A DNA stretch of 48,337 nt from an uncultured Muribaculaceae bacterium (lineage in GTDB: Bacteria; Bacteroidota; Bacteroidia; Bacteroidales; Muribaculaceae): positions 1 through 48,337 of the forward strand of contig CAJUKX010000020.1 of assembly GCA_910586975.1 (NCBI GenBank), written 5' to 3'. Below, piece after piece: positions 1 to 8,545 of this stretch; position 1 is the stretch's first letter; every line of letters begins with the position of its first letter. A program made the translations under genes and the position numbers. Below the pieces are notes generated by a model. The model saw only the letters and a program-made list of their open reading frames with translations. It searched no databases and was not told the DNA's origin.

Positions 1-1
1 T

Positions 2-88
2 AAAGAAATTTCTCTTCCACTTTTAACACTTCAACCGGGTTTTTACATTGACCCACAAAAAACAGACTTGGATTTACTTCCCAAATAA
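2..88 (+). CDS. C-terminal end of a truncated protein of unknown function
   Basis: An open frame enters from the left edge and stops with TAA at 86-88, giving 28 residues that end in FYIDPQKTDLDLLPK. The composition (alternating hydrophobic and polar residues, no low complexity) looks like a genuine protein end, and a transcription terminator for the opposite strand lies just beyond it. The fragment is too short to assign a family. It could be spurious, because only the edge is visible. Confidence 0.4.
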   Translation, partial: KEISLPLLTLQPGFYIDPQKTDLDLLPK

Positions 89-98
89 AGTTCCGAAT

Positions 99-137
99 AA
101 AAAAAGTGCTTGGCAATCGAATGATTATCAAGCACTT
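99..137 (-). terminator. Rho-independent terminator of the tRNA-Ala transcript
   Basis: On the minus strand AAGTGCTTG pairs with CAAGCACTT around a 16-base loop, followed by a run of T. It sits 14 bases beyond the 3' end of the tRNA and probably ends that transcript. It may also serve the plus-strand gene that ends at 88. Confidence 0.7.
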
Positions 138-150
138 AAATCTAATTTAG

Positions 151-224
151 TGGAGTATAGCGGACTCGAACCGCTCACCTCGACACTGCCAGTGTCGCGC
201 TCTAGCCAGATGAGCTAATACCCC
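151..224 (-). tRNA. tRNA-Ala (anticodon GGC)
   Basis: Read on the minus strand the sequence folds as a full cloverleaf. The acceptor stem pairs GGGGTAT with ATACTCC (one G-T pair). The D arm is GCTC/GAGC, the anticodon stem CGACA/TGTCG encloses loop CTGGCAG, and the T arm is AGCGG/CCGCT around TTCGAGT. The anticodon GGC reads GCC alanine codons. The discriminator base is A and no CCA is encoded. A strong promoter lies just upstream at 242-272 and a terminator downstream at 99-137, so the gene looks monocistronic. Confidence 0.93.
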
Positions 225-241
225 ATTTGGGTTTTGCACTG

Positions 242-272
242 CAAAGGTAAGGCTATTTTTTCATTTTTCAAA
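242..272 (-). promoter_or_regulatory. Bacteroidota-type promoter for tRNA-Ala
   Basis: On the minus strand TTTG (269-272) is followed after 19 bases by TACCTTTG (242-249), a full match to the Bacteroidota -33/-7 consensus. It lies 17 bases upstream of the mature tRNA 5' end. Confidence 0.75.
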
Positions 273-343
273 CTGATTTTGCTTATTTAATATTCATTAT
301 GTTTTATTCTCATTTTTTTAAATTTCATACCCGCTTTTTTTAG

Positions 344-351
344 TACCTTTG
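344..351 (+). promoter_or_regulatory. -7 promoter element of the DUF1343 operon
   Basis: TACCTTTG matches the Bacteroidota -7 consensus TAnnTTTG. It places transcription start near 355-358, which excludes an ATG at 354 as the start codon and supports 381. I see no convincing -33 TTTG. Confidence 0.6.
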
Positions 352-380
352 TAATGTTATTATTTTCTTGTACTTTAACC

Positions 381-1559
381 ATGAATCGAATACTTAAAAT
401 CGCATTTTTAAGCCTGCTTCTTTTGTTATTCGCAGTCCCGGCTCAGGCTTCCGGCGACGTTGTCGTTGGCGCTGCCCGTCCCGACCAATATCTGCCCATA
501 CTCAAAGGCAAGCGTGTAGCTCTACTGTCTAACCACACCGGTACCGTAGGCGACAAACACATCCTTGACCTCATGCTCGAAAACGGCGTGAATGTAACCA
601 CTCTGTTCTCGCCCGAACACGGTTTCCGCGGCACTGCCGATGCCGGCGAACATGTAAACAGCAGCGTGGATGCTGCCACCGGTATTCCTATCGCATCGCT
701 CTACGACGGCAAACGTCGCGGCCCGGCTCCTGAGGTTATCGACAGTATCGACATCATCGTATGCGATATACAGGACGTAGGTCTGCGTTATTATACATAT
801 TATTGTACTATGCTCGAGCTGATGAACAGTGCATCGCAGCACGGCAAAGAATTTCTGGTGCTCGACCGCCCCAACCCCAACGGCATGTATGTCGACGGCC
901 CCATCCTCGACATGAAGTACAGCAGCGGCGTGGGTCGCCTGCCCATTCCTATCGTACACGGCATGACTCTGGGCGAACTCGCCAAGATGATTGTGGGCGA
1001 AGGCTGGCTCAAAGACAATGAGAAAGGCCTTACCCTGCACGTGGTTCCCTGCCTCAACTACACCCATGCCACCCGCTATGAGCTTCCCGTGGCTCCCTCG
1101 CCCAATCTGCGCACCATGCACTCTATATATCTCTACCCGGCCACCTGCTACTTTGAAGGCACTCCCGTGAGCCTGGGCCGCGGCACCGATGCCCCCTTTG
1201 AAATCTACGGACATCCCGACTACAAGGGCAGCGACTTCAGCTTCACTCCCCGCAGTGTGCCCGGTGCCAAGAATCCGCCCCTGAAGGATCAGCTGTGCTA
1301 CGGCGTAGACCTGCGCGGACTTTCTGACGAAGACATCATTGCCAAGGGCGTAGACCTCTCGTATGTGATCGACGCCTACAACCGCACCGGTCTTGGCGAC
1401 AAGTTCTTCACCAAATTCTTCGAGCTTCTTGTAGGTCGCGGCGACATTCGCGGCATGATCATGGAAGGCCGCTCGGCTGATGAAATCAAGGCCACCTGGG
1501 CCGATGATGTAAAATCATTCCGCAAACAACGTGCCCCTTACCTTCTTTACGCAGAATAA
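381..1559 (+). CDS. DUF1343 / NamZ-type exo-beta-N-acetylmuramidase, secreted
   Basis: The 392-residue product begins with a signal peptide (basic MNRILK, hydrophobic core, cleavage near VPAQASG). It then carries a DUF1343 domain with features such as LLSNHTG, FSPEHGF, YDGKRR, DIQDVGLRYYTYY, VLDRPNPNG and RGTDAPFE. DUF1343 members of the NamZ type remove non-reducing-end MurNAc from peptidoglycan fragments, so this is probably a periplasmic or surface muramidase. I chose the start at 381 because the -7 box at 344-351 makes 354 too close to the transcription start. The symporter begins 2 bases after the stop and a WYL regulator follows, so the three genes look like one scavenging operon. Enzymatic specificity is inferred from the family. 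Confidence 0.85.
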   Translation: MNRILKIAFLSLLLLLFAVPAQASGDVVVGAARPDQYLPILKGKRVALLSNHTGTVGDKHILDLMLENGVNVTTLFSPEHGFRGTADAGEHVNSSVDAATGIPIASLYDGKRRGPAPEVIDSIDIIVCDIQDVGLRYYTYYCTMLELMNSASQHGKEFLVLDRPNPNGMYVDGPILDMKYSSGVGRLPIPIVHGMTLGELAKMIVGEGWLKDNEKGLTLHVVPCLNYTHATRYELPVAPSPNLRTMHSIYLYPATCYFEGTPVSLGRGTDAPFEIYGHPDYKGSDFSFTPRSVPGAKNPPLKDQLCYGVDLRGLSDEDIIAKGVDLSYVIDAYNRTGLGDKFFTKFFELLVGRGDIRGMIMEGRSADEIKATWADDVKSFRKQRAPYLLYAE

Positions 1560-1561
1560 CC

Positions 1562-3043
1562 ATGTCACAACCGGTCATTGTCATCATCACCATAGCGGCA
1601 TACTTTGTGCTGCTCATGATAGTGTCGTACTTCGCATCGCGCGGCAGCGACAACTCCACATTCTTCACCGGCAACCGCCGTGCGCCGTGGCCCATCGTGG
1701 CATTTGCCATGATAGGAGCGGCCATATCGGGCGTTACGTTTATCTCCGTGCCGGGCATGGTTGCAGCCAAGGGCTATTCATACCTGCAGATGGTGCTCGG
1801 TTTCATCGTGGGCTACTTCGCCATAGCATTTGTGCTTGTACCCATGTTCTACCGCCGCAATCTTATCTCCATCTACGGCTATCTTGAGCAACGCTTCGGC
1901 ACCTCGTCCTACCGCTCGGGTGCATGGCTGTTCTTCGTATCAAAGATGCTGGGCTCGGCCGTGCGCTTCTTCGTGGTATGCGCCGTGCTGCAGCTGCTTG
2001 TGTTCGATCCCCTGCACATACCATTCACATTCAACGTAATAGTCACCATAGCCCTGATATGGCTCTACACCGTGCAGGGCGGTGTGAAGACCGTGATATG
2101 GACCGACACCCTCAAGAGCTTCTGCCTTATCATGTCGGTGATTCTGTGCATATATTTCATATCACAGAATCTTGAATTCTCGTTCTCCGACCTTACCACT
2201 GCCATAGCGTCGCACCCCACCTCGCAGATGTTCTTCTTCGATGACCCCAAGGCTGCCACATATTTCTGGAAACAATTCCTGGCCGGTGTGTTCATGGCCA
2301 TAGCCATCAACGGCCTCGACCAGGACATGATGCAGCGCAACCTTGCCTGCTCCGACTCGCGCAAGTCGCAGAAAAACATGATTGTGAGCGGCATCCTCCA
2401 GTTCTTCGTCATCGCATTGTTCCTGCTGCTTGGTACCATGCTCGTCATTTTCCTCGACCGCACCGGTACTCCCATGCCCGCCAAGAGCGATGAGACCTTC
2501 GGTCTGGTAGCCTTCCACCCGTCGATGCCCGTGATTGTCGGAATACTGTTTGTTCTCGGCCTTGTGGCAGCGGCCTATTCTGCTGCCGGCTCGGCTCTTA
2601 CCTCACTCACCACATCCTACACCGTCGACATCCTTCAGGCCCACAAGACCAAGGAAGGCGATGCCCTCACCCGCACCCGCAAGGGCGTGCATCTGGCCAT
2701 GTCGGTAATCATGGGTCTGGTGATCATAGCGTTCTACTATCTGAGCGAGGAAGACGCCATCTCGGCCGTCTATACCCTGGCCTCATATACCTACGGCCCG
2801 ATTCTCGGCCTGTTTGTGTTCGGCATGGCCCACAAGCGTCCGGTACACGACCGCCTCGTACCCCTGGTGTGCGTGCTGGCTCCCGGTCTGTCGTGGGTTC
2901 TGCAATGGGGGCTGCACCGCCTGTTCGGCTACGAAACCGGATTTGAACTGCTGCTCATCAACGCCGCCATCACCTACATAGGCCTGTGGCTGCTCTGCAT
3001 AGGCAAACATAACGACACAACCGCCGCCAAAGTAACTGCCTGA
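1562..3043 (+). CDS. Sodium:solute symporter family transporter
   Basis: This is a 493-residue integral membrane protein with about 13 hydrophobic segments spread along its length and the SSS-family features near the N terminus (SYFASRGSDNSTFFTGNRR, then GAAISGVTFISVPGMV) and YTVQGGVKTVIWTDTLKSF around residue 170. SSS proteins couple Na+ entry to uptake of sugars, amino acids or sialic acids. The gene starts 2 bases after the muramidase stop, so uptake of MurNAc or a muropeptide sugar is the natural inference, though the substrate cannot be read from sequence. Its stop overlaps the start of the WYL regulator (TGATG), which indicates translational coupling. Confidence 0.88.
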   Translation: MSQPVIVIITIAAYFVLLMIVSYFASRGSDNSTFFTGNRRAPWPIVAFAMIGAAISGVTFISVPGMVAAKGYSYLQMVLGFIVGYFAIAFVLVPMFYRRNLISIYGYLEQRFGTSSYRSGAWLFFVSKMLGSAVRFFVVCAVLQLLVFDPLHIPFTFNVIVTIALIWLYTVQGGVKTVIWTDTLKSFCLIMSVILCIYFISQNLEFSFSDLTTAIASHPTSQMFFFDDPKAATYFWKQFLAGVFMAIAINGLDQDMMQRNLACSDSRKSQKNMIVSGILQFFVIALFLLLGTMLVIFLDRTGTPMPAKSDETFGLVAFHPSMPVIVGILFVLGLVAAAYSAAGSALTSLTTSYTVDILQAHKTKEGDALTRTRKGVHLAMSVIMGLVIIAFYYLSEEDAISAVYTLASYTYGPILGLFVFGMAHKRPVHDRLVPLVCVLAPGLSWVLQWGLHRLFGYETGFELLLINAAITYIGLWLLCIGKHNDTTAAKVTA

Positions 3044-3942
3044 TGTCGTCAACCACCGTCAACCGCTGTGTCTGGCTCGTCGACACTATCCGTCGCTACG
3101 GGCGTATCACTCGCCGGCAGCTGCAGGACGCATGGCTGCGCTCGCCCCACAGCGAGGGCAAGCCACTTACGCGCCGCACCTTCTGCAACCACCGTCTGGC
3201 TGCCGAAGAGCTGTTTCATCTCAACATAATATGTGACCCGAAGAGCTTCGAATACTACATAGAACAAGACTCCACCGCCAGCGAGAGCGTGACCGACTGG
3301 TTGCTCAACTCGGTGAGCCTTAACGATGTGCTTATTGGTGCCCGCGACATCACCAACCGCATATTTGTAGAGAACGTACCCTCGGCACGCGAGTACCTCG
3401 GTGACACCATACAGGCCCTGAAGACCTCGCAGCGATTGAAGTTTGACTATCATCCCTATACCCGCTCACGACCCACAACCGGCGTTGTTGTAGAGCCTTA
3501 CTTCCTGAGGCTCTTCAAGCAACGCTGGTATCTGGTGAGCCGCAATGTGGAGGAAGACCGCATAAAGACATACGCCCTCGACCGCATGAAATCGGTAAAA
3601 CTCACCGGCGAAAGCTTCGAGTTTGACGAATCGTTTGACATGGAGAATTACTTCACAGATTCATACGGCATTGTGGTCACTCACAACGATCCACGCAAGA
3701 TTGTGCTCAGGACCACGCCCCGCCAGGCCAAATACCTGCGTGCGCTGCCCTTGCACCACTCGCAGCAGGAAACAATCAGCGACTCGTTCTCGCTGTTCAC
3801 ATACCGGATGCGCCTTACCGACGACTTTATATCCGAGCTGCTGAGCCACGGACCCGAAATCACTGTGCTCGAACCGCCTGAATTGCGCGCCATGATGGAA
3901 ACATCGCTGCGCGAAAGCTTAAAAAATTATGAAAACTTGTAA
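3043..3942 (+). CDS. WYL-domain transcriptional regulator
   Basis: The 299-residue protein has an N-terminal helix-turn-helix region (about residues 10-60, with RRQLQDAW and LTRRTFCNHR). A WYL domain occupies about 120-215, including KQRWYLVSRN and IKTYALDRMKSVKLT, and a WCX-like C-terminal region follows. WYL domains bind small ligands or nucleic acid and control DNA binding by the HTH. Its start overlaps the symporter stop, so it probably regulates this small operon in response to the transported sugar. That role is inferred from position. No DNA-modification or defence gene is adjacent, so a defence-regulator role is less likely here. Confidence 0.85.
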   Translation: MSSTTVNRCVWLVDTIRRYGRITRRQLQDAWLRSPHSEGKPLTRRTFCNHRLAAEELFHLNIICDPKSFEYYIEQDSTASESVTDWLLNSVSLNDVLIGARDITNRIFVENVPSAREYLGDTIQALKTSQRLKFDYHPYTRSRPTTGVVVEPYFLRLFKQRWYLVSRNVEEDRIKTYALDRMKSVKLTGESFEFDESFDMENYFTDSYGIVVTHNDPRKIVLRTTPRQAKYLRALPLHHSQQETISDSFSLFTYRMRLTDDFISELLSHGPEITVLEPPELRAMMETSLRESLKNYENL

Positions 3943-3970
3943 CATCCTTCACTTTTTACAAGATTTTCAC

Positions 3971-3978
3971 TATTTTTG
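3971..3978 (+). promoter_or_regulatory. -7 promoter element for the glycosyltransferase-pyrC unit
   Basis: TATTTTTG matches TAnnTTTG. It shows that an ATG at 3976 lies inside the promoter, so translation must start at 4027. The leader between them carries the palindromic repeat at 3995-4020. No clear -33 element is visible. Confidence 0.5.
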
Positions 3979-3994
3979 CATTCAAATTTAAATC

Positions 3995-4020
3995 GTGTGT
4001 TAAATTCAAACACACTCTTA
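3995..4020 (+). repeat. Palindromic intergenic repeat, copy 1 (26 bp)
   Basis: The sequence contains GTGTGTT, a 7-base loop and AACACAC, forming a perfect 7-bp stem, then CTCTTA. A near-identical copy lies at 6159-6184 and an inverted partial copy at 6107-6123. Here it sits in the 5' leader, 6 bases before the glycosyltransferase start, where a hairpin or operator could affect expression. Confidence 0.7.
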
Positions 4021-4026
4021 GGCACA

Positions 4027-4797
4027 ATGACTGACAACACCTCCACCCGCAGCGATGCTGTGGTAATAATTCCAATGTACAACGAGCGTGAGAACGCCGC
4101 AGCTATCATAGATGCCGTAATAGGACTTAAGACGCCTTTCGACATCCTTGTGATTGATGACAACTCACCCGACGGAACTGCCGCAATCGTCAAAGACAAG
4201 ATTCGCCAATACCCGGGTCGTGTACACATCATCGAGCGCCGCGGCAAGCTCGGTCTCGGCACTGCATACATCGCCGGATTCAAATGGGCTCTGCAGCAGG
4301 GCTACGACATAATCTGCGAGATGGATGCCGACTTTTCGCACAATCCCGACGACCTGCCCAAGCTCTACAACGCCGTCAGAAACGAGGGCGCCGATGTGGC
4401 CGTAGGCTCGCGATACGTCACCGGTGTGAATGTTGTCAACTGGCCCATGGGGCGTGTGCTCATGTCTTACTTCGCATCTAAATACGTGCGTCTGGTCACA
4501 CGAATTCCCGTGCAGGACACCACTGCCGGATTCGTATGCTACTCGGCCCGCGTACTCCGCACCATCGACCTCGACAAGGTGAAGTTCAAGGGCTACGCAT
4601 TCCAGATTGAGATGAAATTCACCGCCCACAAGTGCGGATTCACCATCAAGGAAGTGCCTATCATATTTGTCAACCGCGTTCTCGGAACTTCCAAGATGAA
4701 CTCAAGCATATTCGGCGAAGCCGTATTCGGCGTAATACGCCTGAAATGGAATTCATTGTTCAAGAAATTCCCCGCGCCACATGACACTAATCCATAA
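4027..4797 (+). CDS. Family 2 glycosyltransferase, polyprenol-phosphate mannosyltransferase-like
   Basis: The 256-residue cytosolic protein has the GT-A fold signatures of dolichol/polyprenol monophosphomannose synthases: IIPMYNERENA, VIDDNSPDGTA, GKLGLGTAYIAGF, EMDADFSHNPDDLP (the metal-binding DxD region), VGSRYVTG and DTTAGFVCYS. These enzymes move a sugar from a nucleotide donor to a lipid phosphate at the membrane, supplying glycosylation in the periplasm. There is no C-terminal multi-pass domain, as in the short soluble form. The start at 4027 follows from the promoter at 3971-3978. The last 17 bases overlap the pyrC gene, so the two are cotranscribed. The exact sugar is not determinable. 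Confidence 0.88.
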   Translation: MTDNTSTRSDAVVIIPMYNERENAAAIIDAVIGLKTPFDILVIDDNSPDGTAAIVKDKIRQYPGRVHIIERRGKLGLGTAYIAGFKWALQQGYDIICEMDADFSHNPDDLPKLYNAVRNEGADVAVGSRYVTGVNVVNWPMGRVLMSYFASKYVRLVTRIPVQDTTAGFVCYSARVLRTIDLDKVKFKGYAFQIEMKFTAHKCGFTIKEVPIIFVNRVLGTSKMNSSIFGEAVFGVIRLKWNSLFKKFPAPHDTNP

Positions 4798-6082
4798 TGC
4801 CCTGATAGTGGCCGACGGCGCCACCGCTCCCTTTACAGGATGGCTCACATTCACCGACGACAGAATCACTGCCATGGGTGCCGGACAGCCCGATGCAGCC
4901 ACACTCGGCACTGCCGGCGAAACCATTGATGCCGGCGGCGCTTACCTGCTCCCCGGTGCCATAGACTGCCACGTGCATTTCCGCGAGCCGGGTCTAACCC
5001 ACAAAGCTACCATTGCCTCTGAAAGCAAAGCCGCCCTGGCCGGAGGTGTGACATCATACATTGAGATGCCCAACACCAAGCCCGTGACCACCACAATTGC
5101 CGCGTGGGAAGACAAGATGCAACGCGCCTCCATGTCATCAGCCGCCAACTACTCATTCATGATAGGAGCCGCAGCCGACAATCTGGCCGAGCTGCAAAAG
5201 GCCGACTTCACCCGCATTGCCGCAGTCAAGGTGTTCATGGGTTCGTCTACCGGCAATATGCTGCTCGACAACGACTCATCGCTGCGCGCTGTTTTTGCCG
5301 ATCAGGCAGGGCGCATAGTAGTGCATGCCGAAGACCAGTCGGTAATCGACAGCAACATCGCCCGTTTCTCGCCCCTGCCCGACCCCGACAATATGTTGTG
5401 GCACACACGCCTGCGCTCAAACGAAGCCTGTATACGCGCCACCGAACGCGCCCTTGAGCTGGCATCGCGCTATGGCGCTCGTCTGCATGTGGCCCACGTC
5501 ACCACTGCCCAGGAAACATCGCTGTTTGATGCAGCTCCGCTGCCTGCAGGCAAACAGTACACAGCCGAGGTATCGCCCCACCACCTGCTCTTCACCCTCG
5601 ACGACTATCCACGCCTGGGTTCGCGTATCAAGATGAACCCGGCCGTAAAATCGCAAGCCGACCGCGAGGCATTGCGCCGTGCATTGACTGAAGGACGGCT
5701 CGACATCATTGCCACCGACCATGCTCCACACCTGCTCAGCGAGAAGGCCGGCGATGTATTCCACGCCATGTCGGGTGCGCCCATGATTCAGTTCTCGTTA
5801 GTAAAGATGCTCGACCTCTTTGACCCCGCCACGGTAGTAAGGCGCATGTCAGAGGCTCCGGCAGCACTCTTCGGCATCAGCGGCCGCGGCACCCTTGCTC
5901 CGGGCAATTATGCCGACCTCGTGCTCGTAGAATGCCTTGATACACCGCACACAATCAGCGACTCTGACGTAATAAGCACCTGTGGCTGGACCCCGCTTGC
6001 CGGCACATCCACCGGCCACCGCGTGGTACGCACATGGGTAAACGGCGGCCTCGGCCCCCGCGCCCTGCAATTCAAGGCCTGA
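4781..6082 (+). CDS. pyrC: Dihydroorotase
   Basis: The 433-residue amidohydrolase interconverts carbamoyl-aspartate and dihydroorotate in de novo pyrimidine synthesis. The metal-binding DCHVHFREPG motif puts the HxH at residues 64 and 66, MPNTKP and VFMGSSTGNML follow, and the catalytic aspartate is in ATDHAPH (D313). The length fits class I bacterial dihydroorotases. An allantoinase or hydantoinase is the main alternative, but HFREPG and the FMGSSTGNM segment favour dihydroorotase. The start overlaps the glycosyltransferase by 17 bases and no other pyr gene is adjacent. Confidence 0.9.
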   Translation: MTLIHNALIVADGATAPFTGWLTFTDDRITAMGAGQPDAATLGTAGETIDAGGAYLLPGAIDCHVHFREPGLTHKATIASESKAALAGGVTSYIEMPNTKPVTTTIAAWEDKMQRASMSSAANYSFMIGAAADNLAELQKADFTRIAAVKVFMGSSTGNMLLDNDSSLRAVFADQAGRIVVHAEDQSVIDSNIARFSPLPDPDNMLWHTRLRSNEACIRATERALELASRYGARLHVAHVTTAQETSLFDAAPLPAGKQYTAEVSPHHLLFTLDDYPRLGSRIKMNPAVKSQADREALRRALTEGRLDIIATDHAPHLLSEKAGDVFHAMSGAPMIQFSLVKMLDLFDPATVVRRMSEAPAALFGISGRGTLAPGNYADLVLVECLDTPHTISDSDVISTCGWTPLAGTSTGHRVVRTWVNGGLGPRALQFKA

Positions 6083-6106
6083 AAAAGAGCTGATTTTTTT
6101 GCCGTC

Positions 6107-6123
6107 TTAGAGTGTGTTTGAAT
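6107..6123 (-). repeat. Inverted partial copy of the palindromic repeat
   Basis: The reverse complement of this 17-base stretch matches the 3' half of the repeats at 3995-4020 and 6159-6184. Together with 6168-6184 it can form a long stem with one mismatch around a 44-base loop, just after the pyrC stop, which might work as a terminator. Confidence 0.6.
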
Positions 6124-6158
6124 CATTTTATCTTCAATTTCACAATATAATCATTTTT

Positions 6159-6184
6159 GTGTGTTAAATTCAAACGCACTCTTA
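6159..6184 (+). repeat. Palindromic intergenic repeat, copy 2 (26 bp)
   Basis: This matches the copy at 3995-4020 with a single A-to-G change (GCAC instead of ACAC in the right arm). It ends 11 bases before the -7 box of the transporter gene at 6196-6203, so here it overlaps the promoter region rather than the leader. Confidence 0.7.
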
Positions 6185-6195
6185 ACATTTTTTTG

Positions 6196-6203
6196 TACCT
6201 TTG
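6196..6203 (+). promoter_or_regulatory. -7 promoter element of the AspT/YidE-type transporter gene
   Basis: TACCTTTG matches TAnnTTTG. It leaves a leader of about 50 bases before the ATG at 6263. The palindromic repeat lies immediately upstream in the -33 region. Confidence 0.6.
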
Positions 6204-6262
6204 TCGAACTTTTGTATAGGGTACATGCTGTGCCTTGGCATCATTCACATTTCTAAACTATT

Positions 6263-7924
6263 ATGGATTGGATAACAGATCTTATTTTCCCGGGTAATAC
6301 TTCGATTGCCAGCACCTTGGTGCTGTATTCGTTTGTAATAGCCGCCGGTATCTATATCGGTAAGGTGCGAATTGCCGGCGTATCGCTCGGGGTGACTTTC
6401 GTCCTGTTTGTAGGCATTCTTATGGGACATTTCGGCTACACGGTCGACTCTAACATTCTGAAATTTGTCCGCGAATTCGGACTGATTCTGTTTATATTTG
6501 CCATAGGTATCCAGGTTGGACCCGGCTTCTTCTCGTCGTTCAAGAAGGGAGGTGTCACACTCAATCTGCTCGCAGTGCTGGGCATATCGCTCAACGTTGT
6601 GATTGTGGTATGTATCTACTTATTTGGCAATGTACACGATATCAGCGCCTTGGTAGGCGTGATGAGCGGAGCCGTGACCAATACCCCCGGCCTTGCGGCA
6701 GCCCAGCAGGCCGTGTCGCAGATTACCAACTCGCCCGAGCAGGCCAATCTCATGGCTCAGGGTTATGCAGCCGCATATCCGCTGGGTGTGATAGGTATTA
6801 TCCTCTCAATGTTTGTGGTGAAGGCCGTATTCCGCATAAATGTCGACGATGAAATCAAGCAGCTCGAAGAAGAGCACGACTCATCGCAGCTCAAACCCGA
6901 TATCCTCGACATCCGCGTGACCAACAAGCTCATCGAGGGCAAAACCCTGCTCGAACTGCACGACGTTATCACCTGCAACTTCGTGGTATCGCGCATCATG
7001 ACCAAAGACAATCAGATCATCATCCCCAAGTCGTCTACCACCATCAGCGACGGCGACATACTCCACATAGTATGCTCGGCTCAGGATTCCGAACGTTTCC
7101 ACTCGGTACTCGGTCCCGACTGCGAGATGGACTGGGAAACCACCCCCCTGCCCGTATATTCGCGCCGCATACTCGTCACCAACTCGCAATTCAACGGTGT
7201 GGCCCTCGGCTCGCTGCGCCTTCACAACGGCTATAAGCTCAACGCCACCCGCGTCAACCGCGCCGGTGTCGACCTGCTGGCTTCGCCCTCGCTGCGCCTG
7301 CAGATGGGCGATCGTATCACCGTTGTAGGTAATATCGAGGATATCGACCGCCTGGCATCACGCCTCGGTAACTCAATGAAGCGTCTCAACCAGCCCAACC
7401 TCATCACCATCTTTGTCGGTATCATATTCGGTATCATCCTTGGTTCAATCAACCTCGGCTTCGGCATGAAACTCGGTCTGGCCGGTGGCCCGCTGGTTGT
7501 AGCTATCCTGCTTAGCCGCTTCGGCTACAAATTCAAGCTCGTTACCTACACATCATCGTCGGCATCGCTGCTGCTGCGCGAGTTGGGTATATGCCTGTTC
7601 CTTGCATCAGTCGGCATCGCGGCCGGTAAGGACTTTGCCTCAGCCGTATTCAACGAAACCGGTATGTGGTGGGTAATCTGGGGCTTCATTATCACCGTTG
7701 TTCCCCTTATCGTGGTTGGCCTTATAGCACGCGGCAAAAACCGCATCAACTTCCTCTCTATCATGGGTCTTATCTCGGGTTCGTACACCGACCCACCGGC
7801 ACTTGCCTACGCCAACAACTCAACAGCCAACGACGCTCCGGCCGTGGCATACTCCACTGTATACCCGCTCACGATGTTCCTGCGAGTGGTGGCCGCACAG
7901 GCTCTGGTGCTGATATTCGCCTGA
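6263..7924 (+). CDS. AspT/YidE/YbjL-type transporter with paired RCK_C domains
   Basis: The 553-residue protein has the duplicated architecture of the aspartate:alanine exchanger family. Five hydrophobic segments (about 10-190) include VGPGFFSSFKKGG and GAVTNTPGLAAAQQA. A cytosolic region (about 200-375) holds two RCK_C/TrkA-C domains, and a second membrane half (about 385-553) repeats the motif as GLISGSYTDPPALAYANN. The internal symmetry (NTPGLAAA against TDPPALAYA) is characteristic. Family members exchange amino acids or other anions, and the substrate here is unknown. It has its own promoter at 6196 and is followed after 60 bases by thioredoxin. Confidence 0.88.
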   Translation: MDWITDLIFPGNTSIASTLVLYSFVIAAGIYIGKVRIAGVSLGVTFVLFVGILMGHFGYTVDSNILKFVREFGLILFIFAIGIQVGPGFFSSFKKGGVTLNLLAVLGISLNVVIVVCIYLFGNVHDISALVGVMSGAVTNTPGLAAAQQAVSQITNSPEQANLMAQGYAAAYPLGVIGIILSMFVVKAVFRINVDDEIKQLEEEHDSSQLKPDILDIRVTNKLIEGKTLLELHDVITCNFVVSRIMTKDNQIIIPKSSTTISDGDILHIVCSAQDSERFHSVLGPDCEMDWETTPLPVYSRRILVTNSQFNGVALGSLRLHNGYKLNATRVNRAGVDLLASPSLRLQMGDRITVVGNIEDIDRLASRLGNSMKRLNQPNLITIFVGIIFGIILGSINLGFGMKLGLAGGPLVVAILLSRFGYKFKLVTYTSSSASLLLRELGICLFLASVGIAAGKDFASAVFNETGMWWVIWGFIITVVPLIVVGLIARGKNRINFLSIMGLISGSYTDPPALAYANNSTANDAPAVAYSTVYPLTMFLRVVAAQALVLIFA

Positions 7925-7984
7925 ACCAAACACTCCCGATTTTGTTATAGAGATAGTAAAATAACCCTTTAAAACGAAATAACA

Positions 7985-8290
7985 ATGAGTGAATTCAGCG
8001 AAATCATAGCTTCATCCAAACCTACCCTTGTAGACTTCTTCGCCACATGGTGTGGACCCTGCCGCATGCAGTCGCCCATCCTTGAGGAAGTCAAGAACCG
8101 CGTTGGCGACAAAGCCACCGTGCTCAAAATAGATATCGACAAAAATCAGCAGCTCGCAGCCCAGTATCGCGTGCAGAGCGTCCCCACCCTCATCCTCTTC
8201 CAGGGCGGCGAAGCCTATTGGCGCGCAGTAGGCGTACAGCAGGCCGACGTGCTCGAATCTAAAATCAACGAAGCTATCAAGAAAGAATAA
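7985..8290 (+). CDS. trxA: Thioredoxin
   Basis: The 101-residue protein spans the whole thioredoxin fold with the active site ATWCGPCR (Cys23 and Cys26), the cis-proline segment VPTLILF and a C-terminal helix. It has no signal peptide, so it is a cytosolic disulfide reductase that serves ribonucleotide reductase and other partners. It may be transcribed from the upstream transporter promoter, and a strong terminator follows at 8315-8352. Confidence 0.93.
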   Translation: MSEFSEIIASSKPTLVDFFATWCGPCRMQSPILEEVKNRVGDKATVLKIDIDKNQQLAAQYRVQSVPTLILFQGGEAYWRAVGVQQADVLESKINEAIKKE

Positions 8291-8314
8291 TATATCTTTA
8301 ATTTATATTATCCC

Positions 8315-8352
8315 CGAGACCGCGTTCACGATTGAATGCGGTCTCGTTTTTT
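8315..8352 (+). terminator. Rho-independent terminator after trxA
   Basis: CGAGACCGC pairs with GCGGTCTCG around a 14-base loop and is followed by a T run, 24 bases after the trxA stop. Confidence 0.85.
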
Positions 8353-8545
8353 GCAGGTATATTTGCATCAAAAAGTTCGAAAAAAGTGCGGTTTTTGAAT
8401 ACCCGCACTATTTCCGAACTAAAATATTTGCATTTGGGGGTGTTGGTGTTGTATCTTTATAAATTTTTTCGCAATACGGCGGCTTACGCTTCCATCACAA
8501 ATGTGTTAATACAATATTTTGGCACGGATTGCGTTATAATGTATA

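Noticed and set aside
354..380. Upstream start of the DUF1343 gene at 354
   Set aside because: It lies 3 bases after the -7 promoter box, so it would be at or before the transcription start.
522..1214. 230-residue minus-strand open frame opposite the DUF1343 gene
   Set aside because: The plus-strand gene has a signal peptide and family motifs. The opposite frame is a by-product of G/C-rich codons.
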